Notes: a model not told the origin generated them from the letters alone. Shown: positions 1-8,092, counted from the stretch's first letter. The stretch is 64,000 nucleotides of DNA from Micromonospora lutea (GCF_016863535.1 NZ_BOPB01000029.1:1-64000), one strand, 5' to 3'. Numbers and translations: made by a program.

Positions 1-384
1 CAGCAGCCAGACCTCGAAGCAAGGGTTGGACCAGGCCAGCCGTACCCCCGACCGCTGCGCCTCAGCCGAGGCTTCCCCGGGCGGGTAGTGGTCGACGTCG
101 CACACGGCCCATGCCTCGTCGTAGTCGTTGTCCCGCTGCCGGCGGTACGCGTCGCGTACCAGATCGACGGGGGAGCCGCGCTCGACGGCGACCGCCACTT
201 TGGCGCTGATCCACGGCTCCCGCTTCAGCGCGTCGAAGTAGGTCCGCTCGGTCGACTCACCGTTCGTGGTGATCAGCACGGTCCGCCGTTGTTCCCGGGT
301 GGCCGGCCGCCTGCGCAGGTCGGTCTCCCGCCGGCCGGTGCCGACCGTACGGCCTTTCCGGTGTTCAGCGTGCCGGGGTGTCAT
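1..384 (-). CDS. RloB-family (Toprim-like) protein, C-terminus cut by window edge
   Basis: Only the first 128 codons are inside the window; no stop is reached at base 1. The sequence matches the RloB family (PF13707), thought to be a Toprim-type nuclease fold. A conserved Glu lies in NGESTE (residues 41-46), the DxD pair in CDVDHY (95-100), and SNPCFEVWLL (119-128) is the typical RloB block. The ATG at 384-382 overlaps the end of the upstream ATPase gene by 20 nt, so the two are translationally coupled. RloB partners of AAA ATPases occur in restriction and abortive-infection loci (AbiL, and by analogy PARIS). A nuclease effector role is inference from the family; the catalytic motifs are visible. 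Confidence 0.75.
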   Translation of the reverse strand, partial: MTPRHAEHRKGRTVGTGRRETDLRRRPATREQRRTVLITTNGESTERTYFDALKREPWISAKVAVAVERGSPVDLVRDAYRRQRDNDYDEAWAVCDVDHYPPGEASAEAQRSGVRLAWSNPCFEVWLL

Positions 385-1678
385 CCGCGTCTCCACGGGT
401 GGCGAGTGCCTGCTCGAACAGGTGGCTGGACAGGTCGGGCACCGCGCCGTAGTTGCCGTTGAGGTAGCGGCGCTGGCGGTTCTCACCCTCCTTGCGGGGT
501 TTGAAATCGGTCAGCGGGTAGAGCGAGGAGGCGCCCTGGTCATCCTTTTCCACGAACCAGATCTCGTCGCGGCGCAAGATCTCCTCGGTGTCGATGGTGC
601 CGAGCAGCGCGGCGTCGTGGCTGGTGAAGATGAGCTGGCTGCCGAGCGGGTTGGCTTTCGGGCTGCGGAAGAGGCTCATGAGTTTGGCGGTCAGGATCGG
701 ATGCAGGCTGGCGTCGATCTCGTCGATCAACATGGTGGCGCCGCTGCGGAGCATTGCGGCGGCGTGCAGCCCCAGGGTGAGCAACTGTCGGGTACCACTG
801 GACTGGTCGTGAAGATCGAGGAGCGCGGTGCCGTTGGGGCCTTGGTGCGCGAACTGGATCCGGGGGAGGCGCATCGCGGCAACCGCTGCCTTCAGCCATT
901 TCCTGAGCGCAGTCGACGCAGGTTCCTCCTCAGGGTCTGCGTCTGATCGAACCACGATGTCGACGATGCCCACGTCAGCGGCTCGCAAGAGGTCGACGAC
1001 GAGTTGGCGTACCTGCTCGGCGTCCGAACTGCCGGCACGCATCAGGGCGGACAACCCGGAGGCAGGATCGGTACGCTGGCTCATCAGGTAGAACCATCGG
1101 TACGTGTCGTGCAGCGGCTGTGGGTTCGCGGGATCCGGCTCCGGGCGGCTGTGGCCGAAGCGGGCGACGGTGCTGAGGAAGAGCGCGGTCGGGGCGGTGA
1201 TCTCGGCGATCTGTTCCAAGGGACGCCGGCCCGACTCCTCGCCCCAGGCGAACTCGCTTCCGTCCCGTTCGAAGATGCGCCGCCTACGTCCCAGCGGGTA
1301 GTGGTAGAGCCATTCGTCGAGCACCCGATCGTCATCGATCGTGAACCCGTAGGTGTGCCGTACGCCCCCGAGCATGAGGTCCACGACGTAGCGCGAGGGC
1401 TGCACGGCGATGTCGGGATCCAGCCGGAAGGGCTCCCGGGACAGCCCTACGCCGGGCTCGACCGCCCGGTCTGACTCCACGACCATCTGCCGCATGAACC
1501 CCAGGGCACCCAGACAGTTGGACTTGCCGGACGCGTTGGCCCCAAAGATGCCGATGACCTGGACCGCCTGCGGAGTCGGCTCGTCCGCCTCGGCGCCGTC
1601 GCCGTAGACGGGCATGAGATTGAGCTGATGCTCGTCGCAAAACGAACGATGGTTGGCGAAGCGGAAACTCAGCAGCAT
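365..1678 (-). CDS. AAA family ATPase (AAA_15/21, OLD/RloA-like)
   Basis: This 437-residue ABC-type ATPase begins MLLSFRFANHRSF, the usual start of the AAA_15/AAA_21 family. Walker A is GIFGANASGKS (about 43-53), the signature region is SSGTRQ, Walker B is MLIDEIDASLHP, and the H-loop is FTSHDAALLG. All ATPase elements are present, so it should be active. A longer frame reaches back to 1759, but the start at 1678 has an AGGGG ribosome binding site and matches the family. Its stop lies 20 nt inside the downstream RloB gene. In such pairs the ATPase is expected to sense an invader-derived trigger and release or activate the nuclease partner; that role is inferred here. Confidence 0.8.
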   Translation of the reverse strand: MLLSFRFANHRSFCDEHQLNLMPVYGDGAEADEPTPQAVQVIGIFGANASGKSNCLGALGFMRQMVVESDRAVEPGVGLSREPFRLDPDIAVQPSRYVVDLMLGGVRHTYGFTIDDDRVLDEWLYHYPLGRRRRIFERDGSEFAWGEESGRRPLEQIAEITAPTALFLSTVARFGHSRPEPDPANPQPLHDTYRWFYLMSQRTDPASGLSALMRAGSSDAEQVRQLVVDLLRAADVGIVDIVVRSDADPEEEPASTALRKWLKAAVAAMRLPRIQFAHQGPNGTALLDLHDQSSGTRQLLTLGLHAAAMLRSGATMLIDEIDASLHPILTAKLMSLFRSPKANPLGSQLIFTSHDAALLGTIDTEEILRRDEIWFVEKDDQGASSLYPLTDFKPRKEGENRQRRYLNGNYGAVPDLSSHLFEQALATRGDADDTPAR

Positions 1679-1858
1679 CGGCGGTGTGCCCCTACACAGT
1701 AGGCGTTTACAAGCCCATCCCTGCGAGTAAATCACGAGAAACGCGGTCAAGCCCTCCACCGCGCGAGCTGTGTTACCCGCGCCGGAACTGACTGAGCGTC
1801 CGCAGGACCGCCCCGGGCGCGGGTGGGGGGGATTACCGCGACCCGGGGCGGGTGGCTC

Positions 1859-2113
1859 TCAGCGGGAGCGGACGGGGACACAGTCGGTGAAGCGCCGGTG
1901 CAGGTCCGGCAGGTGGGTGCCGGGGTGCAGGCGGGCGAGCTGTTCGATCGCCTCCTCGCGCAGGGTCACCAGGTAGACCATGAGTCCCGGGATGTTGTCC
2001 CGGTACTCGGCGAGCAGGCGCAGTTTCGCCGGGGAACAGGGCCAGGCGATGCCGCAGGCCCGGCAGCGCCACGTCGGGCGGGACGGTACGTGCTCGCGGG
2101 CGGGTGTGCTCAC
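1859..2113 (-). CDS. Small cysteine-motif protein of the WhiJ-type locus
   Basis: This 84-residue protein starts at GTG 2113, whose last two bases and the next base form the stop of the upstream gene (GTGA overlap), so the two are coupled. It carries CRACGIAWPC (residues 18-27), a CxxC-plus-C motif that could bind a metal, followed by a predicted alpha-helical half (LRLLAEYRDNIPGLMVYL). Similar short actinobacterial proteins beside XRE/DUF397 genes are often loosely labelled flavin reductase, but no flavin-binding features are visible. Function is unknown; the gene is probably real because of the coupling and natural amino acid composition. Confidence 0.6.
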   Translation of the reverse strand: MSTPAREHVPSRPTWRCRACGIAWPCSPAKLRLLAEYRDNIPGLMVYLVTLREEAIEQLARLHPGTHLPDLHRRFTDCVPVRSR

Positions 2114-2526
2114 CGGTCGGCCCGCTTCGCATTGTGGGGCACCGGGTTGCGCTGCGGGTTCGTCGTCGGCTTGGGGTGTGCGGTCTGCGGTGGTTGGGCG
2201 GAGCGCATTCCGGCGGGGCGCATTTCGGTGGGGCGCATTTCGGTGGGGCGTACGTAGAGTTCGCGGCGGTCGATGGCGTCGCCTCGGGCGTCGAGTTGGT
2301 AGACCTCGATCCAGGCCCAGCCGTCGTAGGTGAGCAGGTCGCTGCGTTCCCGGATCACCCGTACCGTGATCGGCTTGCCGAACTGCGGCGACGCCTCGCG
2401 GGTCAGCACATACACCCCGGGGGTGACCCGGGGCGTGCCGTCCTCGCGAGTGCTGTGCGTCGCGGCGTCGGGACGACCGCGCCAACGCGACGCCGGGACG
2501 GCATTCGCTGGCTTTGGTACGGGCAC
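2110..2526 (-). CDS. Hypothetical protein with C-terminal MRPTE repeats
   Basis: A 138-residue protein with a GTG start at 2526 preceded by AAGGGA. The core (TPGVYVLTRE ... YDGWAWIEVYQLDARG) looks like a small beta-rich domain; the tail is proline-rich and contains repeated MRPTE units. These are encoded by a 15-nt unit duplicated at 2215-2244 with imperfect neighbours. An alternative frame starting at ATG 2531 gives an unnatural composition, so this frame was chosen. It diverges from the XRE regulator at 2735 with a 208-bp shared upstream region. This arrangement recurs at actinobacterial WhiJ-like loci; the molecular function is unknown. Confidence 0.6.
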   Translation of the reverse strand: MPVPKPANAVPASRWRGRPDAATHSTREDGTPRVTPGVYVLTREASPQFGKPITVRVIRERSDLLTYDGWAWIEVYQLDARGDAIDRRELYVRPTEMRPTEMRPAGMRSAQPPQTAHPKPTTNPQRNPVPHNAKRADR

Positions 2527-2734
2527 CGGGCATCCCTTCGTGTATGGGGCATGTGGGTGGGCCGCCCTGTGAGTGCTCGCCCGCCAGGGCGGCCCGCCGG
2601 CACGCCAAGCGAGTGCAGGGGGACCGCTACTCGGGCCTGCCGGCCGATAAATAGCTTGCCGAGGGTTGCGAACCAGTAACACCGCGTAGGAGTTTGGTGG
2701 TCAGACATTCTGGACGAACGTCGTTGGGAGAGGG

Positions 2735-3481
2735 ATGAACCGGGCTGTTCAGATCGCGATGGCGGAGGCGGGCCAGACGGCCGACACTCTGGCGGCGCGG
2801 GTGGGGGTGGATCCGAAGACCGTCGCGCGGTGGGTGAGCCAGGATCGGGTGCCGCAGACCCGGCATCGTGCTCTGGTGGCGGAACTGCTGGGCAGAGAGA
2901 TGGAAGATCTCTGGCCGGACGCGCATCGCCGGCGCGAACCCGCCTGGTTCCTGCCCTGGACCCAGCTTGAGCGGGAGGCTGCCGGACTGCGGTGCTACGA
3001 GTCCGTTGTGATCCCGGGACTGCTCCAGACCGAGGCGTACGCGCGTGCCGTCCTGACCTGTGGCCCGTTGGTCGCCGACGCGGAGAGCCACGTCGCCATC
3101 CGGCTGGAACGGCAGGTGGCGGTCTTCGAGCGAGCCCGGCCGCCACTGGCGGTCTTCGTGATCGACGAGGCGGCGCTGCGTCGAGGCGCACCGGAGATCA
3201 TGGGACCGCAGCTCGACCACCTGATCGCGATGGCGCGGCGACCGAATCTCATGGTGCACGTGCTGCCGCTGGCCGCCGGGCTGCACCCGGGTCAGGCCGG
3301 GCCCTTCGTGATCGCCACGACCGGCGATGGCGAGGACGTCGGCTACCTCGATGACCAGGCGCAGGGCAGGGTCACGAACGAGGTTGCTCCACTCTGGGCG
3401 GTGTGGGATACCGTGAGATCGGTGGCGCTTCCGCGTGACCAGTCCATCGACTTCCTGAGAGCGCGAGCATGGCTGAGCTGA
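2735..3481 (+). CDS. XRE-family regulator with DUF5753 domain (WhiJ-like)
   Basis: A 248-residue regulator. Residues 1-60 form an HTH (TADTLAARVGVDPKTVARWVSQ) and the rest is a DUF5753-type ligand/partner domain (SVVIPGLLQTEAYARAVL, then PLAVFVIDEAALRRGAPE, then LPLAAGLHPGQAGPF). The ATG follows a GGGAGAGGG ribosome binding site. The 3' end overlaps the downstream DUF397 gene by 13 nt. In Streptomyces such pairs (WhiJ; Scr1/Scr2) act as a DNA-binding protein plus a small modulator influencing development or growth. Here the divergent two-gene unit at 1859-2526 is the likely target. Confidence 0.88.
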   Translation: MNRAVQIAMAEAGQTADTLAARVGVDPKTVARWVSQDRVPQTRHRALVAELLGREMEDLWPDAHRRREPAWFLPWTQLEREAAGLRCYESVVIPGLLQTEAYARAVLTCGPLVADAESHVAIRLERQVAVFERARPPLAVFVIDEAALRRGAPEIMGPQLDHLIAMARRPNLMVHVLPLAAGLHPGQAGPFVIATTGDGEDVGYLDDQAQGRVTNEVAPLWAVWDTVRSVALPRDQSIDFLRARAWLS

Positions 3482-3663
3482 CCGGCGCCCACTGGCGCAA
3501 GAGCACTCGCAGCAGCTCCAACGGCGGCAACTGTGTCGAGGTTGCCGACAAACTGCCCGGCGTCGTCGGCGTACGCGATTCGAAGAACCCGACCGGCCCG
3601 GCGCTGACCTTCACCCCCACCGCCTGGCGAACCTTCCTCACCCACCTCCCCACCCCCTCCTAA
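3469..3663 (+). CDS. DUF397 domain protein
   Basis: This 64-residue protein has the complete DUF397 signature: HWRKSTRSSSNGGNCVEVA near the N-terminus, then VGVRDSKNP and LTFTPTAWRTFL. It starts inside the end of the XRE gene (13-nt overlap), so the two are co-expressed. DUF397 proteins are partners of XRE/DUF5753 regulators and have been described as toxin-antitoxin-like or signalling modulators in Streptomyces. The last codons and the TAA stop lie in a 40-bp tandem duplication (3651-3730), so the gene end is duplicated in the spacer. Confidence 0.88.
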   Translation: MAELTGAHWRKSTRSSSNGGNCVEVADKLPGVVGVRDSKNPTGPALTFTPTAWRTFLTHLPTPS

Positions 3664-3730
3664 CCACCGCCCCGCCCCTGCCTCCCGCCCCACCCCCTCC
3701 TAACCACCGCCCCGCCCCTGCCTCCCGCCC
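3651..3730. repeat. Perfect 40-bp tandem duplication spanning the DUF397 stop codon
   Basis: Bases 3651-3690 are repeated exactly at 3691-3730, and a third truncated copy begins at 3731. The unit is a pyrimidine-rich C/T tract containing the TAA stop of the DUF397 gene, so a second in-frame-looking gene end sits in the spacer. This is typical of slippage or unequal recombination and may vary between strains. Confidence 0.95.
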
Positions 3731-3739
3731 CACCCCTGC

Positions 3740-3814
3740 GCCGATCATGCAGTTGTGGTCGTTGACAAAACGGTGCATACCTCACATTTCAGGTGCCACA
3801 ACTGCATGATCGGC
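3740..3814. repeat. 19-bp perfect inverted repeat with 37-nt loop
   Basis: Arms at 3740-3758 and 3796-3814 are exact reverse complements and contain the core GATCATGCAGTTG. The element lies after the DUF397 gene and before ltrA. It is long-looped and lacks a T-run, so it is either a terminator-like RNA hairpin or a dispersed palindromic element. A relative with a similar GATCATG..GTTG core lies at 41605-41653. Confidence 0.85.
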
Positions 3815-3882
3815 GGGAGCGGGGGTCGGCGGGAGCGGGAGCGCGGGGCATCTTGGCGATGTTGCCGCCGAGGTGGCCGGGG

Positions 3883-5160
3883 ATGGGCTGCGATGGTGGG
3901 GTGACGAGATCATCGGGGCGCTGGGGCCGGGGACACGCGGTCCGGTTCCTTCGCAGTCCGACGAGCGGCCAGCAGTCCACGTACGTGGAGCTGTTCTTCG
4001 ATCTGGTGATGGTGTTCGCCATCAACCGGCTGGTGGCCACCGCAGCGCTGGGTCTGGCGGGGCCCGGGGCCGACACGGCGGCTGAACGGTGGGCCGTGTT
4101 CGGCCAGACACTGCTGCTGTTCACGCCGCTGCTCTGGTCGTGGACGACGACCGCGTACATGACCGCCCGCTTCGACCCACGTAGCTCCGGTGCCCAGTGG
4201 GCGATCCTGGTCACCGCGTTCGCCGTGCTGGTGATGGGCACGAGCGTGCCGCACGCGTTCGACGGCGGAGGCGCGCTGCCGTTCGCCCTGGCGTACGCGC
4301 TCAGTCAGGTCGGTCGAGCGTCGTTCCTCACCTACGCGCTCGGTAGTCACCCACTGGCCCGGGCGTACCTCCGCGTCACGGTGTGGTTCGCCGCCGGCGG
4401 ACTGCTCTGGGTCATCGGTGCGTTCCACCCGGGCCGGACGCAGGTGCTGTTCTGGATCTTGGCGGCGACCGTCTCGCTCGGCTCGGCGAGGTTGGGCTGG
4501 CCGCTGCCGCGCCTGGGCCGGCAACGGATATCGGCGTGGGCGGTCTCCCCGCATCATCTCGCTGACCGGTACACGCAACTGGTGCTGATCGCTCTCGGCG
4601 AGACGATCCTCGCGGTCGGCATCACCTACGCCAGCGGTCCGGGCCGCACCAACGGGTACGCGAGCCTCGGGCTGGTCGTGGCGTTCGTGACCGCCGTGCT
4701 GATGTGGCGCATCTACTTCCAGCGCGCGGGTCAGGTGTTCGGTGAGGCGGTCGCCGGGGCCCGGGACCCGGCGGCGCTGGGACGGTTCACAGCGACCGCC
4801 CACGCGTTGATGATCTTCGGAATCCTGATGACGGCGATCGGGCACGAGATCATCCAGGGCCACCCGGTCGGGCGGGTCCTCCCGGGGTGGCTGGCCATGA
4901 TCCTCGGAGGACCGGCCTGCTACCTGGTCGGTCGGGCGGCGCTGGAGTGGGCGGTCTTCTCCCGGTTCTCGGTCCGCCGTTCGATCGGGATCGCCGCCCT
5001 GCTCGCCAGCGGCGTGCCCCTGTTGGCCGCACCGCCGGTGGTCGCCGGGATCACCGCCGCCGGCATCCTGGCCGTGATCGCGTACGCCGACACCCGGCGG
5101 GCAGCCGGCCGCCCGATCGAGCAGCCGAAACCGGCCCAGACGTTGCTGCCGCCGGCCTGA
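3883..5160 (+). CDS. Low temperature requirement A (LtrA) family membrane protein
   Basis: About 425 residues with roughly ten to twelve predicted transmembrane helices. Family hallmarks are YVELFFDLVMVFAINRL near the N-terminus and YTQLVLIALGETILAVG in the middle. The family name comes from a Listeria cold-growth gene; the biochemical function is unknown. The open frame extends back to 3793 inside the inverted repeat, but ATG 3883 has an AGGTGG ribosome binding site six bases upstream; GTG 3901 is also possible. The C-terminus ends in a short cytoplasmic basic/proline tail. It is followed by a convergent gene after 21 bp. Confidence 0.85.
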   Translation: MGCDGGVTRSSGRWGRGHAVRFLRSPTSGQQSTYVELFFDLVMVFAINRLVATAALGLAGPGADTAAERWAVFGQTLLLFTPLLWSWTTTAYMTARFDPRSSGAQWAILVTAFAVLVMGTSVPHAFDGGGALPFALAYALSQVGRASFLTYALGSHPLARAYLRVTVWFAAGGLLWVIGAFHPGRTQVLFWILAATVSLGSARLGWPLPRLGRQRISAWAVSPHHLADRYTQLVLIALGETILAVGITYASGPGRTNGYASLGLVVAFVTAVLMWRIYFQRAGQVFGEAVAGARDPAALGRFTATAHALMIFGILMTAIGHEIIQGHPVGRVLPGWLAMILGGPACYLVGRAALEWAVFSRFSVRRSIGIAALLASGVPLLAAPPVVAGITAAGILAVIAYADTRRAAGRPIEQPKPAQTLLPPA

Positions 5161-5181
5161 GGCCCGCCGAAGCGGGCCGTT

Positions 5182-5685
5182 CTACTCCGTCGACGGCGGC
5201 TGCGGTTCGCGCTGTCCCTCGTGGGCGGCGTCCAGCAGGTGGCACCGCACGATCGCCCGACAGGAGGTGGCCAGGAGCAACCCGATACCGGCGGCCATGA
5301 TCGGGATTCCGGCTTCGAACGGCAGCTCGGTCACGTAGTCCAGGGCGCTCCTTTCGCCGAGCGTGCCGAAGCTGGCCGCCACCACCGCCATCGCGTTGAC
5401 CAGGGTGCCGATGGCGGCGACCACACCGGTCATCGCCGCCGCCAGGACGGTCCGTGCCCACAGCGCGGCCCCGGCGGCCAGCGCCAGCCACGCGAAGGTG
5501 ATCAAGGTCCAGCCGCCCCCGTTGCTCATCGACGCGTACTCCCAGCCGGAGAAGGACCACAGGGCGGACCTCCTCGGCCGGAACCAGGGCATCAGGTACC
5601 CGACGAGAGCGATCAGCGTCGCCACGAGCATGCCAACGTCGACCGCGAACACGGAGAGCTTCGACTCTTGCTTGGCCGTGGACAT
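5182..5685 (-). CDS. Hypothetical four-helix integral membrane protein
   Basis: A 167-residue protein with four hydrophobic segments (about 12-32, 58-80, 85-107 and 126-145) and a short acidic/proline C-terminus. The first loop contains PWFRPRRSALWSFSGWEYASM, typical of small actinobacterial membrane proteins of unknown role. The ATG has a GGAGGA ribosome binding site. It is convergent with ltrA and divergent from the TerC gene at 5831, so it is probably monocistronic. No enzymatic motif is visible. Confidence 0.75.
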   Translation of the reverse strand: MSTAKQESKLSVFAVDVGMLVATLIALVGYLMPWFRPRRSALWSFSGWEYASMSNGGGWTLITFAWLALAAGAALWARTVLAAAMTGVVAAIGTLVNAMAVVAASFGTLGERSALDYVTELPFEAGIPIMAAGIGLLLATSCRAIVRCHLLDAAHEGQREPQPPSTE

Positions 5686-5830
5686 GGGGTCCTCCAGGGG
5701 TGCGTCGAGAGCCGCATCCTATGCGGCCGGCGCTGCGCCCGTGCTGAGCGGCGGGACGTGCGCGCCCGTGCGACGATTCTCGACGGTCCGGGCACCGACC
5801 CGGCGGCTGGCCGTGAAAGTCGAGGATGAA

Positions 5831-6646
5831 ATGGAGCTCTTGACCAGTCCCGAGGTGTGGATCGCGTTCGCGACCCTGCTCCTGCTGGAGATCGTGCTGG
5901 GCATCGACAACGTCGTGTTCATCTCGATCCTGTCCGGTCGGCTGCCCGAGCATCAGCAGGCCCGGGCGCGGACGATCGGCATCTCACTCGCCCTGATCAC
6001 CCGTCTGCTGCTGCTGGCGTCGCTGTCCTGGATCATCGGTCTGACCGCGCCGCTGTTCACGATGTTCGGGCAGGAGATTTCCGGGCGCGATCTGATTCTG
6101 TTGCTCGGCGGGATATTCCTGGTGGCCAAGGCCACCTACGAGATCGACGAGCATCTGGAAGGCCCCGACCACTCCCGCAAGAGCGCCAAGACGGTCTCGT
6201 TCGGCGCGGTCATCGCGCAGATCCTGGTGCTGGACGTGGTCTTCTCACTCGACTCGGTGATCACCGCGGTCGGCATGGTGGACGAACTCGCCATCATGAT
6301 CGCCGCCGTGGTCATCGCGATGATCATCATGCTGGTCTCGGCCGGTGCGGTGAGCAGGTTCGTCAACCAGCACCCGACGGTCAAGATGCTGGCCCTGTCG
6401 TTCCTGCTGCTCATCGGTGCGAGCCTGATCGCGGAGAGCTTCGACCAGCACATTCCGAAGGGCTACGTCTACGGCCCGATCGCCTTCTCCATCTTCGTGG
6501 AGTTCCTCAACCTGCGGGTCCGGGCGCGCCAGCAGCAAAAGCGGGAGCAGGAGCCGCTGCCGGTGCAGTTGCGCCCGACGTACGTCAAGGACGCATCCCC
6601 CCGCCCCGACCCGCAGTCGGAGCCGGAGGTGACGCCGGCCGGCTGA
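5831..6646 (+). CDS. TerC family membrane protein (YkoY-like)
   Basis: This 271-residue TerC-family protein has seven or so membrane helices. The N-terminal motif LEIVLGIDNVVFISIL and the second DVVFSLDSVITAVG carry the conserved membrane-embedded Asp residues of the family. TerC relatives (YkoY, YceF, Alx) are implicated in manganese export or metallation of secreted proteins; the exact substrate is not shown by the sequence. The frame is open back to 5363, but ATG 5831 preceded by GAGG matches the family start. The C-terminus is a charged cytoplasmic tail. A strong hairpin follows at 6662. A second, distinct TerC gene lies at 55631. Confidence 0.88.
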   Translation: MELLTSPEVWIAFATLLLLEIVLGIDNVVFISILSGRLPEHQQARARTIGISLALITRLLLLASLSWIIGLTAPLFTMFGQEISGRDLILLLGGIFLVAKATYEIDEHLEGPDHSRKSAKTVSFGAVIAQILVLDVVFSLDSVITAVGMVDELAIMIAAVVIAMIIMLVSAGAVSRFVNQHPTVKMLALSFLLLIGASLIAESFDQHIPKGYVYGPIAFSIFVEFLNLRVRARQQQKREQEPLPVQLRPTYVKDASPRPDPQSEPEVTPAG

Positions 6647-6661
6647 ACCACCCAGGCCCCC

Positions 6662-6695
6662 GACGCCGCACGCACCGCCCGGTGCGTGCGGCGTC
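6662..6695 (+). terminator. Intrinsic terminator-like hairpin after terC
   Basis: Arms of 15 bp (6662-6676 and 6681-6695) pair perfectly around a GCCC loop, 15 bases after the terC stop. The U-tract is weak (CGTCGTTTGT), as is usual in high-GC actinobacteria. Confidence 0.8.
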
Positions 6696-6866
6696 CGTCG
6701 TTTGTGGAGCATCGTGCGGCCTGGGTACGCGTCGGAACGCCTGCTACCCGCGCGTAACTTTTCATTGACGTTTCTGGATCGTGACCCGCATCATCAATGC
6801 ACGGTCGATCGGACACCCCACCGCCTCCACCCGGCAACCCCGGAATCCCCCTTGGGAGGTGCAGCG

Positions 6867-7868
6867 ATGCTGCTCCGAAAGGCTGTCCCCGTCCTGGCAC
6901 TCACCCTCGCCACCGTCCTCACCGCCACCCCCGCCCCTGCGGCGCCCGCTGCCCCTGCGGCGCCCGCTGCCCCTGCGGCGCCCGCTGTCCTCGCGGCCAC
7001 CGCCGACTCCGCTGCCCCTGCGGCGCCCGCTGCCCTCGCGGACTCCGCTGCCCTCGCGGACTCTGTTGCCCTCGTGGCTCCTGCGGATTCCGCCGTTCCC
7101 TCCGCTTCCGTGGCCCGCTCCGATGCGGCAGCGTCCACCTCCGTCACCGCGCCCGTCGACACCGCCACCACCGGTGCGGCGGCAGACGACGACCTGCGAG
7201 CGCTGGCCAGTGCCAATCCGGTCATCGTGGTCGGTGGGCTCAGCGCCCCCGCCGCCGTCTACGCGCCGCTCGCCGCCCGACTGCGCGCCGACGGCTACCG
7301 GGTCTGGGTCTACCAACTGCCCAACCTCGGGCTCGGCGACATCACCGCCTCCGCCGCCGGGCTACGTACATACGTCGGGCAGGTACGCTCCGCCGCCGGG
7401 GCCGCCAAGGTCGACCTGGTCGCACACTCCGAAGGTGGCCTGGTCAGCCGCTACTACATCAAGAACCTCGGTGGCGGCGACTCGGTCGGTCGCTACGTCA
7501 GCCTGGGCACCCCGCAGTACGGCACGTACGTGGCGAACATCGTGAAGTTCCTCGGTCTGGGAAGCTGCGCCGGTGTGGTTGCCTGCCAGCAGATGAGCAT
7601 CGGATCGTCGTTCCTCACCGCCCTCAACGAGGGCGACGACACCCCCGGCGCGGTGCGCTGGACCACCGTGCGTACCTGGCAGGACGAACTGGTCCGACCG
7701 GTTGACAATGCGATGCTCGCCGACGGGGCGACCAACGTCCTGATCCAGTCCGGGTGCCCGCTGCGCGTGGTCGGCCACCTCGGACTGGTCCTCGACGGCA
7801 CCACCTACACCGTCGTCCGACAGGCATTGCGCGACGCCACGATCCGCCCCAACTGCCTCGCCCTGTAA
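6867..7868 (+). CDS. Secreted lipase (class 2, alpha/beta hydrolase)
   Basis: A 333-residue exported hydrolase. A signal peptide (about 1-27, ending TATPAPAA) is followed by an Ala/Pro/Ser-rich stretch to about residue 110, built partly from an 18-nt repeat (6933-6987). The catalytic domain starts ANPVIVVGGLSAPA; the nucleophile elbow is AHSEGGL, and the His is probably in the C-terminal VVGHLGLVLD. Disulphide-type cysteines are present (GSCAGVVAC). The fold matches actinobacterial triacylglycerol lipases or esterases. The ATG has a GGGAGGT site. The low-complexity linker resembles a cell-wall-spanning or flexible spacer and is likely to vary in length between strains. Confidence 0.82.
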   Translation: MLLRKAVPVLALTLATVLTATPAPAAPAAPAAPAAPAAPAVLAATADSAAPAAPAALADSAALADSVALVAPADSAVPSASVARSDAAASTSVTAPVDTATTGAAADDDLRALASANPVIVVGGLSAPAAVYAPLAARLRADGYRVWVYQLPNLGLGDITASAAGLRTYVGQVRSAAGAAKVDLVAHSEGGLVSRYYIKNLGGGDSVGRYVSLGTPQYGTYVANIVKFLGLGSCAGVVACQQMSIGSSFLTALNEGDDTPGAVRWTTVRTWQDELVRPVDNAMLADGATNVLIQSGCPLRVVGHLGLVLDGTTYTVVRQALRDATIRPNCLAL

Positions 7869-7943
7869 CACCCCACGCCCGCCGCCCGCCGCCCGCCGCC
7901 CGCCGCCCGCCGTCCGTTGGGCCCGCCGGCCGCCGGGCCCGAA

Positions 7944-8060
7944 GGCAGCAGTTTCCCTGATGTTGTGGGGTCCGGTCGGGTTGCAGGCAGCAGTTTCCCT
8001 GATGTTGTGGGGTCCGGTCGGGTCGCAGGCAGCAACTTCCCCGTTGTTGCTGCCTGCTGC
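7944..8060. repeat. 42-bp direct repeats in the spacer before the IS element
   Basis: Two near-identical 42-bp units (7944-7985 and 7986-8027) are followed by a diverging third from 8028 that folds back as a hairpin (GGCAGCAAC ... GTTGCTGCC). Upstream, 7877-7915 is a run of CCGCCCG-type repeats. The 7869-8291 spacer has no credible gene; apparent reading frames are repeat artefacts. Confidence 0.9.
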
Positions 8061-8092
8061 CTGCTGCCTGCTGCCTGCTGCCTGCTGCCTGC
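8051..8092. repeat. Six perfect copies of the heptamer TGCCTGC
   Basis: Six adjacent 7-bp copies form a microsatellite-like tract. Another degenerate array with a GTCGAGGTCGGA-type unit follows at about 8134-8204. No spacers are present, so this is not CRISPR. Confidence 0.95.

Noticed and set aside
1859-2531. Alternative frame from ATG 2531 merging the two small WhiJ-locus genes
   Set aside because: The first part has unnatural Arg-rich composition, and the GTGA-coupled two-gene reading is better supported.
8051-8092. CRISPR array
   Set aside because: Repeats are contiguous 7-mers without spacers; the same applies to 33514-33569.
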